A DNA stretch of 22,316 bases from the NCBI GenBank assembly GCA_025057195.1, contig JANWWX010000001.1:1-22316 (forward strand). The letters run 5' to 3'. The notes below the pieces were generated by a model. That model did not search any database. It saw only the letters and a list, made by a program, of their open reading frames with translations, and was not told where the DNA came from. Position 1 is the first letter of the stretch. Every line of letters starts with the position of its first letter. Shown one piece after another: positions 6,741-14,402 of this stretch. The DNA comes from Leptospiraceae bacterium (lineage in GTDB: Bacteria > Spirochaetota > Leptospiria > Turneriellales > Turneriellaceae). The translations under genes were made by a program, and so were the position numbers.

Positions 6741-7755
6741 ACGTATGGCCGTGGACTTTTGGGAAATCCGCCTCGGCGATGGCAGCTTTATCCGCTGTAC
6801 CAATTTCGGCGCGCGGCTTTGTGCGCTGGGCGTTCCTGACAAATTGGGCCATATCCGCGATGTGGTTTTGGGCTATGGGAATGCCGAAGACTACCAGCAC
6901 GGTGCCCGTTTTTTTGGTGCCACTGCAGGTCCTTTCGCCAACCGCATCGGTGGGGCACGCTTTGCCATCGGCGCGCACGAATACCGCTTTGTGCCAAACG
7001 CAGGCCCCCACTTGCTCCACAGTGGGGACAGTGCGCTGGAATCAGTGCTCTGGCAAAAATCCGATGGCGCCGAGGGCATCGCGTTCGGTTACCACAGTCC
7101 CGATGGGGACTTTGGTTTTCCAGGGCCAGTGGCTTATAGCATTTGCTACAATCTCTTGCCAGGACCCATTTTAAGGATCAATTACCGCGCAGTCCCCACC
7201 AAGGCCACGCACCTCAATTTAGCGCACCACTCCTACTTTAACCTTTCAGGCCATGAGGCTGGCACCATCACAGACCACCTGCTCGAAATCGCAGCCGAAT
7301 GCTATCTCGAAACCGATGACGACCTTGTGCCGACTGGCAAAATCCTGTCCGTGGCAGGAACACCGCTCGATTTCCGCAGCCCAGCACGGTTCGGTGAACG
7401 CCTGCAAAAAGATTTTCCGCTTTTAAACAATTGCGCTGGTTTTGATGTTTGCTATGTTTTGGAGAGCAAGACATTAGAAAATCCTTTGCATTTTTGCGCC
7501 CGGCTTTATTCTCCCACGAGCGGTATTGTCATGGAGCTTTTTTCTGACTACCCAGCGCTGCAGCTTTACACAGCCAACCACGACTTGCCTGCCCTGCTGG
7601 GGAAAGGTGGGGTGCGCTATGCACGCCAGTGTGCAGTCTGTCTTGAGCCGCAGTATTTTCCCAACTCCCCCAACATTGCGCATTTCCCCTCGACCCTGGT
7701 TTTGCCGGGCGAGGTCTATGAAAAACGCGTGGAGTTCCGCTTTGCGCTGGCGTGA
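6718..7755 (+). CDS. galM: aldose 1-epimerase (galactose mutarotase)
   Basis: Interconverts alpha and beta anomers of aldoses such as galactose, in the cytoplasm. The 345 residues fit the family. Conserved blocks are FANRIGGARF, LLHSG with H101, NLAHHSYFNLSG with H171, LETDDDLVPTGKI and CLEPQYFPNSPN with E310. These three residues correspond by position to the two catalytic histidines and the catalytic base of GalM. Two starts are possible: ATG 6718, overlapping the MarR gene by 23 bases, and ATG 6745, which does not overlap. Neither has a clear Shine-Dalgarno; the longer form is given because its neighbours also overlap. It has no obvious link to the redox genes before it and may simply share the transcript. 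Confidence 0.93.
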   Translation: MLMPASAERMAVDFWEIRLGDGSFIRCTNFGARLCALGVPDKLGHIRDVVLGYGNAEDYQHGARFFGATAGPFANRIGGARFAIGAHEYRFVPNAGPHLLHSGDSALESVLWQKSDGAEGIAFGYHSPDGDFGFPGPVAYSICYNLLPGPILRINYRAVPTKATHLNLAHHSYFNLSGHEAGTITDHLLEIAAECYLETDDDLVPTGKILSVAGTPLDFRSPARFGERLQKDFPLLNNCAGFDVCYVLESKTLENPLHFCARLYSPTSGIVMELFSDYPALQLYTANHDLPALLGKGGVRYARQCAVCLEPQYFPNSPNIAHFPSTLVLPGEVYEKRVEFRFALA

Positions 7756-8356
7756 TGGTTGGGGCTGGCTTTTATTGTCCAGTGCATTCGCGATGACGAT
7801 GGCTGCGCCCGATCCTAAGCCGCCACCAACAAGGTGCATTGCAGAGTGGAATCTCGAACGGCAGAGCGATCCCTGGCGCAGCCAGGCGCAGTTTGGTCAA
7901 GATGGCCTGATGGTAGTGCGCACAGTGAAGGCCAAACCCCGCGGCGAAAACACACTACCACAGCCGCCGGAATTGACTGCAGAAGACTTTTTGTTCTTCC
8001 GCAACCAGGATGGCGAGGTGGTGGCCAACGCGCGCTATTTCCACAAACTCCGGCGAGCCGACCTACACCGCATCCAGCCTGGTCATCAGATAGAAATAGC
8101 GCAGACGGGCCAGGAAACCCGCAGGCTTTGGCCTCACACACGACTGCTCGACATCCTCTTTAACTACCATATCCTCGTGGTCTATGTGCATACGCAGGCG
8201 AAGGTATGCCTGACCAAATTTGAGGAAAACCAGGGCTTCCAGGCAGAATTTTGGAGCGAATATAGTTATTACACAGCCAAGCGCTATCGCGGGGAAGGGC
8301 GCTTTGCAGTTACCTTAGATGACAAAACGGGCAGCATTTTTTTACGCATTGACTAA
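7718..8356 (+). CDS. secreted protein of unknown function
   Basis: I do not recognise this protein. From ATG 7718, with GAGG four bases upstream, it has 212 residues and starts with a signal peptide (WGWLLLSSAFAMTMA, cleavage near AA-PD). The frame is open further upstream only inside galM, where the translation looks like shadow sequence. The mature part is mixed alpha/beta with many aromatic residues near the end (FWSEYSYYTAKRY) and finishes in DDKTGSIFLRID. No lipobox or transmembrane segment follows the signal. It overlaps galM by 38 bases and ends 15 bases inside the convergent HAD gene. Confidence 0.72.
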   Translation: MKNAWSSALRWRDGWGWLLLSSAFAMTMAAPDPKPPPTRCIAEWNLERQSDPWRSQAQFGQDGLMVVRTVKAKPRGENTLPQPPELTAEDFLFFRNQDGEVVANARYFHKLRRADLHRIQPGHQIEIAQTGQETRRLWPHTRLLDILFNYHILVVYVHTQAKVCLTKFEENQGFQAEFWSEYSYYTAKRYRGEGRFAVTLDDKTGSIFLRID

Positions 8357-9001
8357 AAGTTCCCGCAGCGCGCTAAAATTTTCCAGCCGCAGCTCGTAGT
8401 CAGGAATTTCCCCCGGTTGCGCATGGCCATACGCACACCAGGCAAAATCGCAGCCCACCGCACGCGCGGCTTCGTGGTCGCTGATGCGGTCACCGACCAT
8501 CAGCAATGCCTTTGGATCAACACCCGCTGCGATGTAGCACTCCAGGATTTCGGTTTTGTTGTGGATTGTGGCGTCGATGGCGACCAGCGGCAGGGCAAGG
8601 GGGGCTATTTTTCCCGCAGCGAGGATGGCCTCAATGTAGGGTTTGCGGCCGTTCGAGGCCACGAGGATTTGGATGCCATTGGCCACAAGGTCTGCCACGG
8701 TCTCAGAAACCCCAGGATAAAAATACCCCTCGCCGGCAGCGATTTTCTGGCATAAAATTTCCAACACGCGGTCAGAGAGAAAATCGCGATCCTGTTCAGT
8801 AAGCTGTGGGAAAAGGTTGGCGAAAATTTGCTTCACTGGTTTGCCAATCTCCTGCAGGATGCGCTCGCCATCGGGGGCGTTTAGTGTTATGTTCTTCTTT
8901 TGGCAGAATTCTGCGATCGCCTGCCGGTACGCTGGGTAGAGGATGCCTTCCGAGGAAAAGACTGTGCCATCGATGTCGAGTGCCAGCCAACGGTAGCGCA
9001 T
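8342..9001 (-). CDS. HAD-superfamily hydrolase (phosphoglycolate-phosphatase-like)
   Basis: A 219-residue phosphatase of the HAD superfamily. Motif I is DIDGT (D9, D11: nucleophile and acid/base). Motif II is VASNGRK, with the serine that holds the phosphate. The conserved lysine is in HNKTEIL, and the magnesium-binding motif is MVGDRISDHEAA near 168-179. An alpha-helical cap lies between motifs I and II, as in Gph/PGP-type enzymes. The substrate cannot be read from the sequence; phosphoglycolate or a sugar or nucleotide monophosphate are possible. The ATG is two bases after the stop of the outer-membrane gene, so it is probably the last gene of that operon. Its 3' end overlaps the convergent secreted-protein gene. 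Confidence 0.88.
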   Translation of the reverse strand: MRYRWLALDIDGTVFSSEGILYPAYRQAIAEFCQKKNITLNAPDGERILQEIGKPVKQIFANLFPQLTEQDRDFLSDRVLEILCQKIAAGEGYFYPGVSETVADLVANGIQILVASNGRKPYIEAILAAGKIAPLALPLVAIDATIHNKTEILECYIAAGVDPKALLMVGDRISDHEAARAVGCDFAWCAYGHAQPGEIPDYELRLENFSALRELLVNA

Positions 9002-9003
9002 AG

Positions 9004-10188
9004 CTAAATCGCCAAGCGATAACTAATCGAAAAACGGATGTAGCTAAGCGAGCTTTGCGAGCGGTTCCGTGCATCGACCGGCTGGAACGCTGTGCGGATT
9101 GCAGGATAGGAAAAATACTGCAGCTCGAGGATGAGCCCACCAAAGCGCTTGTTCAGCAAAAGGTGGTAGCGCAATCCCGACCATTTGCCCGCGCGGCCAG
9201 TGCCCTCGAGCGAGGCGGTCCCACCAATTGGGGAGGTGGTGTACGCCTTGGCTGTGTCGTCGAGTACCGCAAAAGAGGTATCGAGCACCAGCCGCGCGTG
9301 GATTCCTAAAATAGGGATCAGGTAACTGGCAAAGGTGCCGCCTTCCAGGTTCCACAGAAACACGAGGTCACCGCGGGGTTTGGTGCTAAAGGTGGTGCTA
9401 AATATATCGAGATTGCTGGCCAACGTTAAGCCAAAGTTCACTGCTCCAATGCTGAATACCCGAACGCCGGCATTGGCATAAATCCACAGCGACCAGTCGA
9501 GTACATCCCGCACAAAGACTCCTGCTGGGTTGGCCTGGTGGAACGAACGGTAAAGGATTCCGTTGTTGAGCCAGTTCGCTTCGTATTGGGAGTGCTGGCC
9601 GAGGCCGATTGCCCAAAAACCCGAATTCTGGTAACCCAGCGGTATGGCGCTTCCAGAGGGGCTTTCCGGCAGTGCCAATTGCCCATAGAGGTGGATATTG
9701 TCGGTTCGGTTGCGGCCGGTCTGCCAATGCAGTCCTGCCTCCAGCATATTCATGCTGCTAGGGTAACGATAAAATTGGGTGTGCCGTTCGAAGTAGTTGC
9801 TGTGGTAATTCCAGCTGGCGTAAACATAGCTCCGATCTTTTTCCTCACCTGAGGGAGTGTCTTCCCACCACTTCTTCGCTGGTTTGGCCTCGGCCTCTTT
9901 GGCTGTTGGCGCTTGGACTTTGGTCAGTGCAAGTTTTTCGCCGGTTTTTTCTGGAGTGGCCTGTGTGAGTTTCTGCATGGAGGAGTCGATTGCAGCAGAA
10001 AGCGTCGGTCCGAGGTAATTGTCATTGGCGGAGCCAGTAGCATTGGCGTAGTCGGGTATTGCGACCACGGCGAGCTGGTTTTCCTGCTTTTGTGCAGCCA
10101 ACTTTGGCGGAAAGCAAATCGCAGTGACCGCTGGCAGTAAGAGAAAAGTCTGCCTCATGGGGTTTTTATTCTTCTTCGTAGAGAACAT
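9004..10188 (-). CDS. outer-membrane beta-barrel protein with a TolB/FlgO-like N-terminal segment
   Basis: A 394-residue exported protein. The start at 10188 has AAGGA seven bases upstream and yields a signal peptide (RQTFLLLPAVTAICFPPKLA). Residues about 39-70 (VVAIPDYANATGSANDNYLG, then TLSAAIDSSM) resemble the first strand and helix of TolB-N/FlgO-type domains and a segment of the lipoprotein at 15290-15865. An Ala/Lys/Glu-rich linker follows. From about residue 115 on, alternating aromatic strands (YVYASWNYHSNYF, LHWQTGRNRTDNIHLYGQL) continue to the C-terminal strand SYIRFSISYRLAI, typical of a barrel inserted in the outer membrane. It follows two TonB-like genes by 18 bases, so it may work with them, although no plug domain or TonB box is evident. 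Confidence 0.72.
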   Translation of the reverse strand: MFSTKKNKNPMRQTFLLLPAVTAICFPPKLAAQKQENQLAVVAIPDYANATGSANDNYLGPTLSAAIDSSMQKLTQATPEKTGEKLALTKVQAPTAKEAEAKPAKKWWEDTPSGEEKDRSYVYASWNYHSNYFERHTQFYRYPSSMNMLEAGLHWQTGRNRTDNIHLYGQLALPESPSGSAIPLGYQNSGFWAIGLGQHSQYEANWLNNGILYRSFHQANPAGVFVRDVLDWSLWIYANAGVRVFSIGAVNFGLTLASNLDIFSTTFSTKPRGDLVFLWNLEGGTFASYLIPILGIHARLVLDTSFAVLDDTAKAYTTSPIGGTASLEGTGRAGKWSGLRYHLLLNKRFGGLILELQYFSYPAIRTAFQPVDARNRSQSSLSYIRFSISYRLAI

Positions 10189-10206
10189 AATTTTCCTTAA
10201 AAAGTT

Positions 10207-10812
10207 TTAATGCTTAAACTGCAGTGGGACCTCGATGGTGTAGGCGACTGGCTTTCCTGAGAGCAAATGCTGTGGGCAGATCTTTTTGCCAAATGCTGTA
10301 TTGCCTGCTTTGATAAAGGACTTGCGCAGCATCGGGATATGCTCTTCGGGCGTTTCTTTGGGCAGCTCGACAGCAATGGTCCGCACTGAGCGCACCCGTC
10401 CCGTCCGATCGACAACCAGTTCCACATTCACTGTTGCCGACTGGACATAGTCCCTGGCTTCTGGTGGGAATTTGGCATGGACACACTGCGCCACGTCGGG
10501 AATACTTTGGCTGCCGCGCAGATCGACAGGTGGGGAGTCGTCTTTCTCTTCGGCTTTTTGCAGTTTTGGCTCGGCATGCTGTGGTAGGCTTTTGGGTAGC
10601 AGGGCGGCTTGTCCCGTTCTTGGGGCTTTTCCTTCAGTATTTGGTGGTATTTTTTTCGTCGAATGGGTTTGTTCTGGTTTTGCGGTATCTCGAACCTGGC
10701 CAAAATCTTTCGCTTTGGCACAGGGATAAAGCAGCCATGCTGCAGCGGCAAACAGTAACAAAAAAATTGCAATTAAAAAATATTTGCGCCTATTCTCAGT
10801 TGTAAAGTTCAT
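10207..10812 (-). CDS. TonB-like protein 2 (energy-transducer C-terminal domain)
   Basis: A 201-residue inner-membrane-anchored periplasmic protein. It has an N-terminal membrane helix (KYFLIAIFLLLFAAAAWLLY), a Lys/Pro/Glu-rich spacer (about 35-100) and a C-terminal TonB-type domain. That domain contains AKFPPEARDYVQSATVNVEL, VVDRTGRVRSV and PVAYTIEVPLQF. TonB proteins carry proton-motive energy from ExbBD to outer-membrane transporters, but no exbB or exbD is present here. Cysteines near VAQC and KKIC match cysteines in the paralogue just upstream, so a disulfide is likely. It overlaps that gene by 17 bases and precedes the barrel gene. Confidence 0.78.
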   Translation of the reverse strand: MNFTTENRRKYFLIAIFLLLFAAAAWLLYPCAKAKDFGQVRDTAKPEQTHSTKKIPPNTEGKAPRTGQAALLPKSLPQHAEPKLQKAEEKDDSPPVDLRGSQSIPDVAQCVHAKFPPEARDYVQSATVNVELVVDRTGRVRSVRTIAVELPKETPEEHIPMLRKSFIKAGNTAFGKKICPQHLLSGKPVAYTIEVPLQFKH

Positions 10813-11506
10813 AGCTTAAAGGGACTTCCAGCCGATAGCCAGTGGCCACCCCATTAACATAAAATACCGGACAGCGCCGACCTAAAAGAGAAGCGCGCGC
10901 CGCATCCAAGAAAAGCTTTTTCATGCGCTCTTTGAGCTCGGGCGGTAAATTTTTCTTGAAACTGGCATAAAGTGGTTTAGCCTCTCGGACCAAGCCGGTT
11001 TTATCCACCAGGATGCTGACCAAGACCAGCGCCTCGTCCACATAGGCCTTGGCCTCTTGCGGGAAATTGCGCACCGCGCAGCGCGCAATGTTGGGCACGC
11101 CACCCGCGCCTGCCCCCTCGACATCGAGATCGACCACGCCTTCGCCATCGATCGTACCCCCTGCCTCGTTCACAGGCAGGGCCGTCGCTTCAGCCTTTTT
11201 CTCTTTGACATACTGGTTGCCAAAAACTTCATCTACTTCGACCACAGGGGCGCGGCGTGCGCGCGGGCGGAAATCCCCTAAATCGACCGCGATGCTGGAA
11301 TAAGGAATCTCGCGCGGTTCGTATTGCCAGCTAAAAGCGATCAGAACCGCAACTTCAATGAGCAAAAGCAAGGAAAAGGTCAAAGTTAAGTAGCGGCGTT
11401 TGCGTGGGTCACGCTGCGGGATAAACGAGTTGCTGAGCCCGGCAAACACCTTCCGGCCGTCGGGAAGCATGATGCCGTCTGCACCTGCCACACCACCAGG
11501 GCGCAC
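10796..11506 (-). CDS. TonB-like protein 1 (paralogue of the following gene)
   Basis: A 236-residue protein with a cytoplasmic N-terminus of about 38 residues, a membrane helix (YLTLTFSLLLLIEVAVLIAF), an acidic and glycine-rich spacer (GGTIDGEGVVDLDVEGAGAG) and a TonB-type C-terminal domain. The domain contains RNFPQEAKAYVDEALVLVSI, LVDKTGLVREAK and GYRLEVPLSYEL. It aligns along its length with the next gene's product, including cysteines in IARC and GRRC. The start is uncertain: GTG 11506 is given, ATG 11470 is an alternative, and neither has a strong Shine-Dalgarno. A TATAAA at 11535-11530 on the minus strand could be the -10 box. It is the first gene of the operon that ends with the HAD phosphatase. 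Confidence 0.76.
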   Translation of the reverse strand: MRPGGVAGADGIMLPDGRKVFAGLSNSFIPQRDPRKRRYLTLTFSLLLLIEVAVLIAFSWQYEPREIPYSSIAVDLGDFRPRARRAPVVEVDEVFGNQYVKEKKAEATALPVNEAGGTIDGEGVVDLDVEGAGAGGVPNIARCAVRNFPQEAKAYVDEALVLVSILVDKTGLVREAKPLYASFKKNLPPELKERMKKLFLDAARASLLGRRCPVFYVNGVATGYRLEVPLSYELYN

Positions 11507-11621
11507 TTTACCATCAGGCGGACAAGAGTTTTATACCTGGATCTTTGGCGTAAGTATCCAACGATGGGTGGTGTAAACTGTCATGGAATCACTACTACCC
11601 CAATCGAGAAATCCAGAATGG

Positions 11622-12143
11622 CTATTTTCTACCATTTTGTGCCACTGGCTTGGCGGTGTTGGGTGGTTTGGAAGATGAAAAAAGCAAAAATTCTGTGTAA
11701 ATGTACCCGGCAGCGCCCCACATTTTGACTTTCATATCGCAATTACTGAATGGCAGTCCCCGGTCTTCGGGATCCAGACCCTCCGCCCCCGGTAAAATAC
11801 CATCCTCTGCAAGCATCAGCATCACGCAAATGAGATACGACACCGACCAACGCAGGGCCATGGTAACAGGAAGTTACCGAGGCTGTGTGCGCCAAGGAGG
11901 GCAAGCACACAGCAAAGCTAAGCTATGCAATGAGTTATAGATTTCCATATCCCAATAGACCTGCACAATAATGATGCCCTCGCTGCCATCGTTGTGGGTG
12001 CGGAGTTTTTGCCGTGATGGCTGGTGCCGGCGCAGGTAGCGCAGATAAAATGCCAAATTCGCCATGACTGTGGCATAGTGTTTTTCACAAAGATTTTCCG
12101 CCGGCGCCGGCAAAGAAATGCTAGTTTTCCGTTTTTCGTCCAT
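11622..12143 (-). pseudogene. repeated DUF1564-like gene, copy 2, interrupted by an in-frame stop
   Basis: Read leftward, the frame starts at ATG 12143 (MDEKRKTSISLPAPAENLC) and follows the intact copy up to NSLHSLA. It then enters a foreign stretch and stops at TAA (11876-11874). The same frame resumes at ATG 11861 (MALRWSVSYLICVMLMLAED) and continues to the family C-terminus at 11622. The reading frame is therefore preserved across the insertion but blocked by a stop codon within it. No Shine-Dalgarno precedes the internal ATG, so separate translation of the second half is unlikely. The full product would match the 155-residue copy at 16633-17100. Confidence 0.8.
11855..11913. repeat. double-hairpin insertion (net about 54 bp) inside copy 2
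   Basis: Compared with copy 3, copy 2 has extra DNA made almost wholly of two perfect inverted repeats. The first is GGTAAC (11862-11867) / GTTACC (11873-11878) with a 5-base loop. The second is GCTGTGTGC (11882-11890) / GCACACAGC (11905-11913) with a 14-base loop. It carries the TAA that breaks the gene. The exact borders are uncertain because the flanking bases also differ slightly. It resembles a small REP-like or palindromic element; no second full copy is seen in this window. Confidence 0.6.
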
Positions 12144-12238
12144 AGTCCCTCTAAATATTAAATACCAGAAAATTGCGAAATTTTTTCACGTTTTTGGAAA
12201 AATTTTTTTTGGGCGGTAACTCCTTCGGCTTTTCCATA

Positions 12239-12271
12239 GCACCCTGCGGGCGTGGGGTGTTATGTTTTTTT
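12239..12271 (+). terminator. possible intrinsic terminator or attenuator
   Basis: GCACCC (12239-12244) pairs with GGGTGT (12255-12260) around a 10-base loop, followed by seven T residues at 12265-12271. It lies between the left repeat and the rightward lipoprotein operon. No + strand gene ends just before it, so it may stop read-through or act as a leader hairpin. The stem is short and one closing pair is G-T. A TTGACA (12319-12324) follows, without a convincing -10 box. Confidence 0.3.
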
Positions 12272-12385
12272 CTGCACTAATGGTTGGATGTTACCGAGCC
12301 GAGGATGAGAAAAAAGTATTGACATGTGAGAATGAAAACGTCACCTGCGCCCTTCAAATGTCAAAGTGAAAAATGGAGGATAGAA

Positions 12386-12871
12386 ATGAATAAAACAACG
12401 CTGCTGCCACTGCTGCTCTTACTAACAGCGTGTAGCTTGAGCCAAAAGACCACACGCGTGGCCGAATTGCCACACGTTCCAGTGGACTATGAAATTCTGG
12501 GGGACACCTCTGCTGAGGAAAGGCGTACTTCAGTATTTTTTGTTGATTGGGGTCATCTTTTTAGTGACAAGCTGGCCGCAACAGATAGCTCAACGCTCAA
12601 TGCATCAATATTTAGTATTGAGAATACCGCAAAGAGCGGCGCTTTGTACAAGGGACTTGAGAAAATCCCCGAGGCGGACAAAATCATTGAGCCACGTTGG
12701 CAAATCGATAGCTTTAATGTGCTGGGTATTTATCGGACGGTGAATGTCCAAATGTGGGCCAAAGCCATTAAGTACACGCGCTCGGCACCAGTCACCCTGA
12801 CCCCCAGACCTGCAGTGGCTACACAACCAGCGGCTGCACCGGAACTCGCGACCCCTAAAAAGGGCCGATAA
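12386..12871 (+). CDS. lipoprotein of unknown function
   Basis: A 161-residue lipoprotein. ATG 12386 is chosen over the in-frame ATG at 12326 because GGAGG lies six bases upstream and because it begins directly with the lipoprotein signal MNKTTLLPLLLLLTACS (lipobox LTAC). The mature chain has VPVDYEILGDTSAEER, a patch GALYKGLEKIPEADKIIEPR and VNVQMWAKAIKYTRS, then a Pro/Ala/Thr-rich tail ending in PKKGR. I recall similar layouts in small bacterial lipoproteins, but I know no function. It is the first of four tightly linked rightward genes. Confidence 0.78.
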   Translation: MNKTTLLPLLLLLTACSLSQKTTRVAELPHVPVDYEILGDTSAEERRTSVFFVDWGHLFSDKLAATDSSTLNASIFSIENTAKSGALYKGLEKIPEADKIIEPRWQIDSFNVLGIYRTVNVQMWAKAIKYTRSAPVTLTPRPAVATQPAAAPELATPKKGR

Positions 12872-12885
12872 CAGTAGTAGCGAAT

Positions 12886-13653
12886 GTGCATGGTGCCAAA
12901 ACCTGCTCGTATTTGTTGCTCTCGCTTGTCCTTATCGCAGGGTGCAGTCAGGACTACCAGGTCCTGCGGCAGTCTCGTAACAAGGGGCTGCCGCTATTGG
13001 CAATAAGGCCAGTCGCCATGAGCTACATCGTATCGCTTGCAACAGAGCAAGAGGTATTCCGGAACAACCTGTTCATAGGTGAGCTGTTCTTCTCTGGCAC
13101 CATGCTACGTGACAAGAATGGTTATGCCTATTCGAGTGTTGTGCGCATGCAAAATAGTGAACTTTACAAAACAAGGATTTTACAGGCGCTGGAGGAAACG
13201 GTTGTAGAAAGCTTGCCATCTATCATCTGGACTGAATTGGCTGTTTTGCCAGTAGCCGTACATTCCACTGTGGTACGGGAAAAACATCCCCACGATGGCA
13301 CAGATAACATCAACATCCCGCGCCTAACCTATACTATCCATTGGGATGGCCGACGCGCACAGGATAGCCAGTCAGAGGGTTATTATTTGCTACCGGTGGC
13401 TGAGTACTACTATGGGCACACCGGTGGGTGGTTTTATGGCCAGGAGTTTGGTTGTGGAGCGGGCGGACGACTGGCCCTACAGGCTTACGTTTTTGATGGG
13501 CGTACGGGGCAAACTGTCTTCCGCTTCCGCACCGAAAAAAAGGCACTCGCAGAGTACGACTTCCGTTCCAACTCGCATAAGATGTCAGCGACATTGGCCG
13601 GGCTCGAAAAGGCTGCGCTCGGCGAATTGGCTAAGGAATTGAAAAAATTATGA
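12886..13653 (+). CDS. lipoprotein of unknown function
   Basis: A 255-residue lipoprotein. GTG 12886 opens a clear signal (CSYLLLSLVLIAGCSQDY) with lipobox IAGC; no ATG in frame precedes it. The mature part has mixed strands and helices (LTYTIHWDGRRAQDSQSEGY, LALQAYVFDGRTGQTVFRFR) and ends in a helix rich in Leu and Lys (LAGLEKAALGELAKELKKL). The layout recalls periplasmic lipoproteins of outer-membrane assembly or stress systems, but I cannot name a family. It lies 14 bases after the previous gene, and its stop overlaps the next start (ATGA). Confidence 0.75.
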   Translation: MHGAKTCSYLLLSLVLIAGCSQDYQVLRQSRNKGLPLLAIRPVAMSYIVSLATEQEVFRNNLFIGELFFSGTMLRDKNGYAYSSVVRMQNSELYKTRILQALEETVVESLPSIIWTELAVLPVAVHSTVVREKHPHDGTDNINIPRLTYTIHWDGRRAQDSQSEGYYLLPVAEYYYGHTGGWFYGQEFGCGAGGRLALQAYVFDGRTGQTVFRFRTEKKALAEYDFRSNSHKMSATLAGLEKAALGELAKELKKL

Positions 13654-14402
13654 GAATTTTCACAAAATTTGCTTTAGTAGCTTTGCTTTTTAGTCCAATG
13701 GCGCTGGCGGCAAATGAAGACAGTGAAGAACTGTCTGCATTTCCGGGTGCGTTGGGCCTGTTCTCTGGAGATGTTTCTGAAAAAAAGGCCGTTCAAGAAC
13801 CTTATTTTTGGGAACCGGCTTACCTGCAACCGGCGATTTTTGAGGAATCGCCCTTTGGGGTTTTTGCTGTTGGTAGTCTGCGGGTTACACCCAAAACCAC
13901 AGGCAAGTATACATTACTCTATGGTGGAGAAGTCGGGATGACCACGGATTTCAAGAATTACTTAGTTCTAAGTTTTTTCATGACCGACAACGCCCCAGAG
14001 TCAAGCACCATTCCAGGCCTATTCAGATTCAGAGGTGCCGAATCACGCGTTGAAAATATTATATGGGGGGGCATTGCTTACGAAAACCGGCTATTTTCAA
14101 TCTTGTTGCTACGCGCAGGTGTTTCATGGCGGCATGAGCGATCTTCTGTCTCTTACCGGTACTACATTTCTCCACAGATTCCAGGCATTCCTAAGGAATA
14201 TGGCTCAGGACGTGACTACAGAGCCGTGGAAAATGCATTCAACATGGAATTGGGTGGGGGATTTAATGTGGATGTCTCGGCGCTGAAACTACGCCTGTTG
14301 GCAGTTTACCACCACGCTGTCTATGGCACAGCACAGGGATTGCGCAGCAATTTTTCCCTAAACGGGATCAACATACAACTGGCTCTGGGGGTCAATTTAT
14401 GA
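13650..14402 (+). CDS. predicted outer-membrane or periplasmic barrel-like protein
   Basis: A 250-residue exported protein with signal peptide MRIFTKFALVALLFSPMALA and cleavage before ANEDS. After an acidic leader it consists mostly of alternating strands with glycine/aromatic turns (KYTLLYGGEVGMTTDFKNYL, RLFSILLLRAGVSWRH, LRLLAVYHHAVYGTAQGLRS) and ends IQLALGVNL, like a small outer-membrane barrel. I recognise no family. The ATG overlaps the previous stop by four bases, and its own stop overlaps the next start in the same way, so the three genes should be translated together. Confidence 0.72.
   Translation: MRIFTKFALVALLFSPMALAANEDSEELSAFPGALGLFSGDVSEKKAVQEPYFWEPAYLQPAIFEESPFGVFAVGSLRVTPKTTGKYTLLYGGEVGMTTDFKNYLVLSFFMTDNAPESSTIPGLFRFRGAESRVENIIWGGIAYENRLFSILLLRAGVSWRHERSSVSYRYYISPQIPGIPKEYGSGRDYRAVENAFNMELGGGFNVDVSALKLRLLAVYHHAVYGTAQGLRSNFSLNGINIQLALGVNL

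Larger units (their letters stand above)
11608..12214 (-). repeat. long direct repeat, left copy (copy 2 of the repeated gene plus flanks)
   Basis: This block aligns along its whole length with 16619-17173 in the same orientation. It covers the gene, about 14 bases downstream and about 70 bases upstream. The central stretch 11664-11854 is nearly identical between copies, while the gene's 5' end and the A/T-tract leader are more diverged. It differs by a net insertion of about 54 bases at 11855-11913. The two copies lie about 5 kb apart and flank six exported-protein genes. Confidence 0.85.

Noticed and set aside
11622..12143. Repeated gene considered as an IS element with transposase.
   Set aside because: The 155-residue product has no DDE, HUH or serine/tyrosine recombinase motif, and no terminal inverted repeats are visible at the block edges.
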